Source of the DNA: Kiritimatiellia bacterium
Lineage (GTDB): Bacteria; Verrucomicrobiota; Kiritimatiellia; RFP12; UBA1067
NCBI GenBank assembly: GCA_017454745.1
Contig: JAFTCL010000079.1
Span: forward strand, 1-48,030
Direction: 5' to 3'
DNA length: 48,030 nucleotides
The translations under genes were made by a program, and so were the position numbers. Position 1 is the stretch's first letter. The number at the start of each line of letters is the position of its first letter. The notes below the pieces were generated by a model that saw only the letters and a program-made list of their open reading frames with translations, had not been told where the DNA came from and did not search any database. Shown here one piece after another: positions 42,699 to 48,030 of this stretch.

Positions 42699-43958
42699 CT
42701 AGATCTCCCCAAGTATCCTCTGGCGGATGTTGGCAAACTCGGCGGCCGATACAATTCCCGCGTCAAACAGGCGGTTAAGCCGCCTAAGCCGGGCCGGCAC
42801 GCTCTGCGGCTGCGGCTTGCGGGAACCGTCCGCCGCCGGCGGCGAGTTCCCGACGCCTTCCCGTCTCCCGATTACGGGGATGGAATCTACCGCCTGCCGC
42901 AACGCCGCCTCGCTCTCGTGGTAGTAGTGTCTGGTCATAGCGGATGAGGAGTGCCCCACAATCGACTGGACGACGGAAAGCGGGACGCCGGCGTTGGCCG
43001 AGAGCGAAACAAATGTGTGCCGCAACGAATGAAACGAGGCGAGGACGGATTTTCGCGAACGGCCGTCCATACGGACGCTCATAGTGATGTTTGCCGCCTT
43101 GAAGATGCGGCTCAGTTTTCCGTCGAGCCGCCATCGCCCAACCATGTACAGTTCGGCAATGTCCGGGTTGACGTAAGGCGTCTGCCCCTCTTTGCGGGCG
43201 GCCTGCCCCAATTCGGCCAATAGCGCCGGATGGATGGGTATGGTGACCGGACGGCCGCGGGCGTACCGCCGGGTCTTGGCCGGGACAAGTTGGATGACCT
43301 TGCGGTCAAGATTGACCGATTCCCACAAAAGTCGGCAGCAATCGCCAAGGCGAAGGCCCGTATAGATACCCGTCACCAGAAGAAGTTTCCATTCGCGGCC
43401 CTCCTTTTCCGCCGCGCTGTAAAGCCGCTCCACCTCGTCAAGCGTCAGCTCCCTGCGGCTCACCGAATCGTCCGGACGAAGCTGTATCCCTAACCACGGG
43501 TCATCCACGACGCCCGCCTTATCCGCCAAAGAGCGGCATACCTCGCGGAGGACACAAACATGGTTGTTGTAGGTTGTAGCGCTGTGGCGGCATCGGAATG
43601 ACGCAAGGTATTCGGCGACCGCCTGTGACGTCACCTGCGCCAATTCGGTTATCTCCGGGTGCGTCCTTTCAACCCAGCGGGCAAAACGCATCCAGACCGC
43701 CCGTTTTGCCACGAGGGTGTTCTGCGCAAGGTCGCGCCGCGTTGGCGACATCTCGTAATGCCGCCAAACCTCCGCGAGCGGCAACCGTTCCGTGCCCAAG
43801 CCCATCGGCGCGAGCAGCCGGCGGAGGAACCGTTCCGCCTCGTCACGGTCCTTTGTCCCTGTCGATCGGCTCAAACGACGCCCGTTAATCCCCACGCGAA
43901 CCGTCCAACTCCCGTTCTTCTCCCGCTGAAGGTTCCCCATGCCTTTTTCCCGTGCCAT
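42699..43958 (-). CDS. tyrosine recombinase (phage-integrase family) with a SHOCT-like C-terminal tail
   Basis: The 419-aa protein has an N-terminal arm-binding part ('GSWTVRVGINGRRLSRSTGT'), a SAM-like core-binding domain (about 60-160) and the catalytic domain. All catalytic residues are visible: R203 in 'TGLRLGD', K228 in 'PAKT', H310 and R313 in 'FHSLRHTF', H336 in 'VGHSS' and the nucleophile Y345 in 'RHYYH'. It should cut and rejoin DNA at specific sites for integration, excision or inversion. After a linker, residues 387-419 ('RLRRLNRLFDAGIVSAAEF') match the SHOCT short C-terminal domain, unusual for integrases. CGAAAGGAG precedes the start. No att repeat, transposon end or other phage gene was found nearby. 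Confidence 0.9.
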   Translation of the reverse strand: MAREKGMGNLQREKNGSWTVRVGINGRRLSRSTGTKDRDEAERFLRRLLAPMGLGTERLPLAEVWRHYEMSPTRRDLAQNTLVAKRAVWMRFARWVERTHPEITELAQVTSQAVAEYLASFRCRHSATTYNNHVCVLREVCRSLADKAGVVDDPWLGIQLRPDDSVSRRELTLDEVERLYSAAEKEGREWKLLLVTGIYTGLRLGDCCRLLWESVNLDRKVIQLVPAKTRRYARGRPVTIPIHPALLAELGQAARKEGQTPYVNPDIAELYMVGRWRLDGKLSRIFKAANITMSVRMDGRSRKSVLASFHSLRHTFVSLSANAGVPLSVVQSIVGHSSSAMTRHYYHESEAALRQAVDSIPVIGRREGVGNSPPAADGSRKPQPQSVPARLRRLNRLFDAGIVSAAEFANIRQRILGEI

Positions 43959-44107
43959 AGTTTAACTCCTTTCGTTAAAGGCACGATATTTTAGGCAGTT
44001 GCGAAGGTTAAGTCAACCAGCCAGGCGGCGCGGGCGGACGCCGTAATCCGCGTTCTTAATCATTGCGCCGCAACGCCGGCGGCTCCGCCAGACCGGGGAA
44101 CAACTCG

Positions 44108-45250
44108 CTAGAGCAGGAATTCCGCATAATTCTGCGAAGATACGGCGAAACACTCCGCTTCCGGATACCCCCTTTTAAAAGTGCGGCTGATAGCGCCTTT
44201 GGTCTTTCCGTGGCTCCATTTCACCTCGCATGCCTTTAAGTGCCCGGCGGATTCCTCTATAAGGTCAACCTCCTGCCGTTGGGCAGTTCGCCAAAAGAAC
44301 ATCCGTGTTTCGGGCTCTTTCGCTATAATTCGCTTCCGCCGTTCGGCAATAAAGTAATTCTCCCACAGGTGACCGACCTCGCCACTTCCCCGCTGCGTCG
44401 GCGTTCGCCAGTCGCCAACCACATAGTTGCGGATGCCTATGTCGTAAAAAAAGACCTTCTGGCTCTTTTTAAGCTCATTACGCAAGTTTCTGGAATAGCT
44501 GCCGAGCCTAAAAACAATAAACGCTTTCTCTAAAATATCAATGTATTTCGACACGGTCTTGGGGTCGCTCCCAACCAATTGCGCCAATTCGACATACGAA
44601 ACCTCCTGCCCGATTTGAAAGGCAAGCGCCCGAAGCAAACGGTCGAGCAGTTCCGGCCGCTTGATCTCATCGTGGCGGAGAATGTCTTTATAGAGATACC
44701 CCTTGCCGATTTCCCGGATTCTCGCCGTCTCGTCGCCGGGGTTTGCAACTACATCAGGATATGCCCCGAAAACTAACCGCCGTTCCAGCTCGCGCATCTC
44801 ATCAACCGGCGACTTTGCCTTTGCCAATTCGCTAAAAGAAAGCGGCAGGAGCGTGTACTCAAACTTTCTTCCCGTTAACGGTTCCTCCGTTTTCTCCGCC
44901 AATTCTTCGCTGGACGATCCGGTCGCAATGATCTGCACCGTTTTCGCGCTGTCATGAAAACGTTTTAGGACAAGTCCGATTTCGGGAATTTTTTGCGCCT
45001 CGTCTATAAAAACAATCCGTTTGTTGCCTGCCAAAAGCTTGAGCCTTGCAGAAGATGCGTTCGCCAGCAAGTCACGGTCTGCCGTTTCGTCACCGTTAAA
45101 TGCGATCGTTTCGCCGAGCAGACCTTTTTCCACCAAAAAGTGTTCAACCGCTGAGGTTTTTCCAGATTGGCGCGGCCCGTAAACGACCAGCACTTTACCG
45201 GAAAATATCCTTTTCTCAAAAAAACCGTTTATGTCACGCTCGATAAACAT
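44108..45250 (-). CDS. AAA_14/DUF4143 family ATPase
   Basis: I start at ATG 45250 because AAAGGAGGTAAT lies directly before it; an in-frame ATG at 45271 lies upstream of that site. The 380-aa protein has a Walker A ('YGPRQSGKTS', K31), Walker B ('RIVFIDEAQK') and a sensor-like 'IIATGSSSEEL'. The C-terminal half is a DUF4143 domain: a winged-helix part ('VSYVELAQLVGSDPKTVSKY'), 'FFYDIGIRNYVVG' and a nuclease-like end ('RMFFWRTAQRQEVDLIEE', 'CEVKWS'). These ATPases are widespread, often multicopy and horizontally spread; their function is largely unknown. GC content is lower than in neighbouring genes, consistent with recent acquisition. Confidence 0.92.
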   Translation of the reverse strand: MFIERDINGFFEKRIFSGKVLVVYGPRQSGKTSAVEHFLVEKGLLGETIAFNGDETADRDLLANASSARLKLLAGNKRIVFIDEAQKIPEIGLVLKRFHDSAKTVQIIATGSSSEELAEKTEEPLTGRKFEYTLLPLSFSELAKAKSPVDEMRELERRLVFGAYPDVVANPGDETARIREIGKGYLYKDILRHDEIKRPELLDRLLRALAFQIGQEVSYVELAQLVGSDPKTVSKYIDILEKAFIVFRLGSYSRNLRNELKKSQKVFFYDIGIRNYVVGDWRTPTQRGSGEVGHLWENYFIAERRKRIIAKEPETRMFFWRTAQRQEVDLIEESAGHLKACEVKWSHGKTKGAISRTFKRGYPEAECFAVSSQNYAEFLL

Positions 45251-45269
45251 ATTACCTCCTTTGGACAGC

Positions 45270-45323
45270 ATAATAATATAATAATTTCAGAATTGCAATC
45301 CCGAATTATTATAATTTTTCGGG
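45270..45323 (-). promoter_or_regulatory. promoter and palindromic operator candidate of the AAA_14 gene
   Basis: On the minus strand TTGCAA (45298-45293) and TATTAT (45275-45270) are 17 nt apart, a good sigma-70 promoter. Directly upstream of the -35 box, CCCGAA (45300-45305) and TTCGGG (45318-45323) form a perfect inverted repeat around an AT-rich centre. Confidence 0.55.
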
Positions 45324-45419
45324 ATTTAGCTCTGCAATAAATTGTTTTGCGATGATTGAGGTAATTGCCAAACCCTTCAAATGGCAAACCCGCATAGATT
45401 GCTAAGCCCCCGTAATTTT

Positions 45420-45513
45420 TTTAGCCGCAAAGGACGCAAAGGTCACAAAAGGAACTTTGGAGATAGGGCAAACCTCATATCTCTTTGTGTTTTTTGCGCT
45501 CTTTGCGGCTAAA
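45420..45513. repeat. long imperfect inverted repeat of CGCAAAG units
   Basis: The left arm (from 45420, TTTAGCCGCAAAGGACGCAA) matches the complement of the right arm (up to 45513, TTTAGCCGCAAAGAGCGCAA) over about 30 nt with a few differences. The centre is about 22 nt. This type of 'CCGCAAAG..CGCAAAG' element is a dispersed intergenic repeat in several bacterial groups. No credible gene overlaps it. Confidence 0.65.
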
Positions 45514-45529
45514 TTCATGAGCCTCCTAC

Positions 45530-45549
45530 GGACGAAACAAGTTTCGTCC
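45530..45549. repeat. perfect 20-bp palindrome
   Basis: GGACGAAACAAGTTTCGTCC has 9-bp perfect arms around AA and lies just after the longer CGCAAAG repeat. It has the look of a small extragenic palindrome. The rest of 45324-45663 shows no gene. Confidence 0.6.
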
Positions 45550-45663
45550 CTCTCGTTGCGGGGACAACTTGATGCTGCAATTGGCAATACCGCATTTCTG
45601 CGCTTTCCTGCTAAAAGACCGGCTTTTACAAATATAGCGCCCGCGCTGCAGCCATCCGGGACG

Positions 45664-45700
45664 AAAAAAGAGGCCCGGATTTCTCCGGACCTCTTTTTTT
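45664..45700 (-). terminator. terminator of the PEP-CTERM gene
   Basis: AAAAAAGAGGCCCGGA (45664-45679) pairs with TCCGGACCTCTTTTTT (45684-45699) with one G-U pair at most, so it can work on both strands. It lies just past the end of the gene at 45722. Confidence 0.85.
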
Positions 45701-45721
45701 GCTTATCGCCAAACCCTGCAA

Positions 45722-46279
45722 TTACTTGCGGAATTTGCGGCGCAGGCCGAACGCGGCCGCGCCGAGGGCCAACAGCGCCATGCTGGTCGGTTCCGGAACA
45801 TCCGGGATAGGAGGATTATCGCCGCCGCCAGAACTATAGGTTTCCCAAGTAGCGTTAGCCTGGCTGCCAAACAAAAACGTTTTCGTTCCGGTGTTGGAAG
45901 TCGCGGTAACCGATTTCTTATCCGTAATCGTGTACTTGTAGTTACCGTCGGTGTCTGGAGCCGTGACGATTGCCAAATACGCATACACGGTATCCGTTCC
46001 TTCGCCACTATAATCAAACGTGGCATTGGTCTTCGTTGCCAATAGAGCAACTGTGCCAGAAGAAGGAACTTCAGCGGAATTACCCCAAGCAACCGACTTC
46101 AAATCAGAAGTGCCGGCGGACAGAAGACCTTTAACGGTATCTGTCGAAGTCTCACCTTTGATAAGATAAGCCGTTGCTCCAACATATTCACCCAGACCGT
46201 TTGCGTTCCAAGCAACTTGGACAGCCTGACTCGCCGCAGCCATCAAAATGGCCACTGCCATCATTATCATTTTCTTCAT
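45722..46279 (-). CDS. PEP-CTERM sorted exported protein
   Basis: The 185-aa product has a signal peptide (MKKMIMMAVAILMAAASQA) and a textbook PEP-CTERM tail at its end: 'VPEPTSMALLALGAAAFGL' followed by RRKFRK. The tail is recognised by exosortase, which cleaves it and passes the protein to the outer surface. No exosortase gene is in the window, so it must be encoded elsewhere. The middle is Thr/Ser/Gly-rich and beta-like ('KTNATFDYSGEGTDTVYAYL'), with no known domain. A similar short tail architecture is common in biofilm-related proteins of PVC bacteria. The start is preceded by TTGAGGAAACG, and a 9-bp stem abuts that site. Confidence 0.9.
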   Translation of the reverse strand: MKKMIMMAVAILMAAASQAVQVAWNANGLGEYVGATAYLIKGETSTDTVKGLLSAGTSDLKSVAWGNSAEVPSSGTVALLATKTNATFDYSGEGTDTVYAYLAIVTAPDTDGNYKYTITDKKSVTATSNTGTKTFLFGSQANATWETYSSGGGDNPPIPDVPEPTSMALLALGAAAFGLRRKFRK

Positions 46280-46293
46280 TTTCGTTTCCTCAA

Positions 46294-46323
46294 TTAATCC
46301 CGCGCTTCATTGCACGGGATTAA
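46294..46323 (-). promoter_or_regulatory. leader stem-loop next to the ribosome-binding site of the PEP-CTERM gene
   Basis: TTAATCCCG (46294-46302) and CGGGATTAA (46315-46323) are perfect 9-bp arms with a 12-nt loop. In the mRNA the stem ends within 2 nt of the GAGGA site. It may stabilise the mRNA or tune translation. The neighbour gene at 47123 has the same arrangement. Confidence 0.55.
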
Positions 46324-46373
46324 ATCATGTACCCAGCGAATGTAAAACACACTCGCAGGAAAATTCCGTTCCA

Positions 46374-47123
46374 CTACAAAGTGTACGGCGCTTTGATTTT
46401 CACCGTATAACCAGCACCGCTATCACCGGTGTCAATCATAAAACCATCACCGGGCGCAAAGGAGAACGTCGCTTTTTCCATGTCATCGTTCAACCAGCAA
46501 GTCTCACCTAAGCCAGACATTTCACCATCCAAATAGATGAACATGGTAGCAGTAGCACCACCTTCATCAAGAATCTGGATGTTCTCGCCACCCCAACCGA
46601 CGGCACCAGCATCATCCGTAATGGTGATATCCTGAATATCAATGGCAGCCGGGAACGGGTTACCAGTGAAATTGAAACCCGCAATCGTCGTGAAGGTAAC
46701 ATCCGCCGTCGGAACTTCGCCAGCCGCAGTACAAGAAATACCAGCGCCTTCATCGCCGGTATCGATCATGATACCATCACCAGACGCAAAACTGGCTGTC
46801 GCTTTCTCCATGTTATCATCCAACCAGCAAGTCTCACCCAAACCAGACATTTCACCATCCAAGTAGATGTACATGGTGGCCGTGGCACCGCCTTCATCAA
46901 GAATTTGGATGTTTTCACCACCGAAACCTACAGCATCGCCGGAAAGAACGATGTCCTGAATGTCGATGGTGTTCAAGCCAACGCCAGTGAACATCGGGGT
47001 GTACCAGTTGAATCCAGCAGTCGCGGTCTTCTGCGTATAGCCGACAATGTTGTCGCTGGTGATGTCTGCGGAGACTAATCCGGCGACCATCATAGCTGCA
47101 CAAGCTGCTAACATTTTCTTCAT
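46374..47123 (-). CDS. 'NIVGY'-type exported protein with two internal repeats
   Basis: The start at ATG 47123 is supported by GGAGGA 6 nt upstream and by the signal peptide MKKMLAACAAMMVAGLVSA; other in-frame ATGs lie further upstream (47129, 47180). The mature 249-aa precursor continues 'DITSDNIVGYTQKTATAGFN', the opening I associate with a multicopy family of small exported proteins in Kiritimatiellota-like genomes. Two repeats follow, each running 'DIQDI', 'GGENIQILDEGGATATM', 'YLDGEMSGLGETCWL' and 'IDTGD.GAG'; they are close to identical at the nucleotide level too. It ends 'YTVKIKAPYTL'. Function is unknown; probably extracellular beta-rich. The first part of the gene is copied in inverted orientation at the window end. 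Confidence 0.8.
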   Translation of the reverse strand: MKKMLAACAAMMVAGLVSADITSDNIVGYTQKTATAGFNWYTPMFTGVGLNTIDIQDIVLSGDAVGFGGENIQILDEGGATATMYIYLDGEMSGLGETCWLDDNMEKATASFASGDGIMIDTGDEGAGISCTAAGEVPTADVTFTTIAGFNFTGNPFPAAIDIQDITITDDAGAVGWGGENIQILDEGGATATMFIYLDGEMSGLGETCWLNDDMEKATFSFAPGDGFMIDTGDSGAGYTVKIKAPYTL

Positions 47124-47135
47124 TTTCATTCCTCC

Positions 47136-47169
47136 AATTGCCGTTCCGGGAAACTCCCGATTGGCAATT
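47136..47169 (-). promoter_or_regulatory. leader stem-loop abutting the ribosome-binding site of the 'NIVGY' gene
   Basis: AATTGCC (47136-47142) and GGCAATT (47163-47169) pair perfectly; an inner CGGGA/TCCCG stem extends the hairpin. In the mRNA the stem ends right beside the GGAGGA at 47130-47135. A second small hairpin (AGGAG/CTCCT) lies at 47183-47198. Confidence 0.6.
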
Positions 47170-47221
47170 TTGAGTGTCATAAAGGAGCCGAAACTCCTAC
47201 CACTTCCAAAAACAAGACCAT

Positions 47222-47250
47222 ATTATGCCATAACCGGGCATAAAGGTCAA
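47222..47250 (-). promoter_or_regulatory. sigma-70 promoter of the 'NIVGY' exported-protein gene
   Basis: On the minus strand TTGACC (47250-47245) and CATAAT (47227-47222) are exactly 17 nt apart. The promoter would start a leader of about 90 nt that contains the hairpins at 47183-47198 and 47136-47169. Confidence 0.75.
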
Positions 47251-47931
47251 CAACCAAAACAGAAAAATTTTCGCTCCCGAAAACCGCAGCGGAATTCTTG
47301 CCCCGCGATCAGCACGCCGCCAGCCAAATCCCGGCTCGTCCACCGTCGCAGAAACCCGGATCCCTTGCACCGTTAAAACCACCTTCAGCGGCTCCCGGCC
47401 CCGGCACAACCGCCTCCGCTTTCTTCCCGCCCGTGAACCGTCCGGCCTGGCCGCGCACAACAACAACGAAAGAATGAAACCATAACAACGCGCTTCCAAA
47501 CCCGCCGGCCCCCGCTAGGGAGCGTCAGCATCGTAACCAAAAGGCCCTGGAAAATCCGCCCAGCTGCCTTGCGGCGGCCCGGCTCGTTTGCGTCCGTTTT
47601 TCCACATCAGACCGCACCCGCTGAAAACGGGCACAATCCAACCTTTTTTTACAACGTGAGGAATAATAGCATACCGACAAAGGGAAAGCAAGGGGAAAAA
47701 ACAAAAAAAATCATTTTTCTGCCTCATGGCAAAAATCCCCGCTGTAAAACCGTGCATGAGCTTCTGCTTGCGCGATACCGATCATGTAACTTGGTAGAGG
47801 CCATCCGAGCACCTGTTGTTCCCGCAATAAAACTGCCGACAGATACGTCAGCCAGACTGCACCTTACTGCACCAAAACTGCACTTGGCAATCAGCCGTAC
47901 GCCTGATTCTACCGCACTTCGCCACCGCAAA
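47251..47931. other. long stretch without a convincing gene
   Basis: About 680 bases carry no frame with a plausible start, ribosome-binding site and recognisable protein. Two short minus-strand frames (47515-47757, 47724-47936) look like chance. A plus-strand frame has no stop from 47437 into the copied segment at the window end, but it has no ATG. I see no tRNA and no clear insertion-sequence end. Confidence 0.5.
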
Positions 47932-48030
47932 AACATTGTCGGCTATACGCAGAAGACCGCGACTGCTGGATTCAACTGGTACACCCCGATGTTCACTGGC
48001 GTTGGCTTGAATACCATCGACATTCAGGAC
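47932..48030 (+). pseudogene. 5'-truncated inverted copy of the 'NIVGY' exported-protein gene, cut by the window end
   Basis: The plus strand from 47932 translates as 'NIVGYTQKTATAGFN' and onwards to 'NTIDIQD', the same residues as in the minus-strand gene at 46374-47123. Over about 97 nt I find one clear mismatch (AAT for AAC in 'LNT'). The match stops abruptly on the left: the signal peptide and 'ADITSD' are missing. It may be a truncated paralog, the end of a rearrangement, or an assembly edge artefact. The rest lies outside the window. Confidence 0.75.

Noticed and set aside
42699..45250. Complete integrative element made of the recombinase and AAA_14 genes
   Set aside because: No flanking direct repeats, tRNA target, excisionase, replication or transfer genes were seen, so an element cannot be bounded.
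45457..45810. 117-codon + strand frame
   Set aside because: It runs through the inverted repeats and terminator and into the end of the PEP-CTERM gene; no domain or ribosome-binding site.
46410..46960. CRISPR-like or tandem-repeat array
   Set aside because: The two repeats are about 230 nt long and in frame within one gene, so they are protein repeats. No spaced short repeats were found anywhere.
47515..47936. Two short minus-strand frames (80 and 70 codons)
   Set aside because: No ribosome-binding sites, no family resemblance, and one runs into the copied segment. I considered a group II intron or insertion-sequence remnant but could not support it.

Overview
The window looks like a chromosome segment of a Gram-negative bacterium of the PVC group, most likely Kiritimatiellota/Verrucomicrobiota from a gut or other anoxic habitat. 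This is inferred from content, not from a marker gene. The pointers are very large exported beta-rich proteins (Calx-beta, PPC-like, putative-Ig and lamin-tail-like domains), a PEP-CTERM protein, a type IV-type pseudopilin with a 'DGHVE' C-terminal motif, a Tat-exported sugar-phosphate isomerase-like protein, small exported proteins beginning 'NIVGY' after the signal peptide, and a BatD/BatE fusion. No rRNA, tRNA or CRISPR array was seen.

Region 1 (1-19.9 kb, all + strand) is a secretome cluster. It holds a Cys-rich exported orphan, a SurA-like lipoprotein, and four giant exported proteins of 1,227 to 1,852 aa with different N-terminal parts and related C-terminal parts. Two of the giants start with a thioredoxin-like domain (CTFC, CPHC). 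The last five genes are overlapping or 14-23 nt apart and end in a strong terminator, so they are probably one operon.

Region 2 (20.0-26.8 kb, + strand) is housekeeping. It has two Hsp20 genes behind a sigma-54-like promoter, an OPT-family transporter followed by a beta-propeller glycosidase-like protein, a zinc-ribbon/PTS-EIIA fusion behind a good sigma-70 promoter, and a DsbD-like reductase with a short C terminus.

Region 3 (26.9-42.6 kb, - strand) has a pseudopilin, a 2,263-aa exported protein with a lamin-tail-like segment, a macrodomain protein and a BatD-BatE fusion in one close-packed series. Upstream of these lie an exported 525-aa protein, then a second series of a Tat-exported TIM-barrel protein, a lipoprotein and a small conserved-looking protein. 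The 2,263-aa gene and the 525-aa gene each carry an AT-rich patch with fairly sharp edges inside an unbroken frame.

Region 4 (42.7-48.0 kb, - strand) is accessory. It has a tyrosine recombinase with a SHOCT-like tail, an AAA_14/DUF4143 ATPase, a tract of palindromic intergenic repeats, a PEP-CTERM protein and a two-repeat 'NIVGY' exported protein. The last 99 bases are an inverted, almost identical copy of the start of that last gene, without its signal peptide. This is either a real truncated paralog or an assembly edge.

How the parts may fit together (inference): the SurA-like lipoprotein could chaperone the giant proteins through the periplasm. The thioredoxin heads and DsbD could handle disulfides in these Cys-containing exported proteins.
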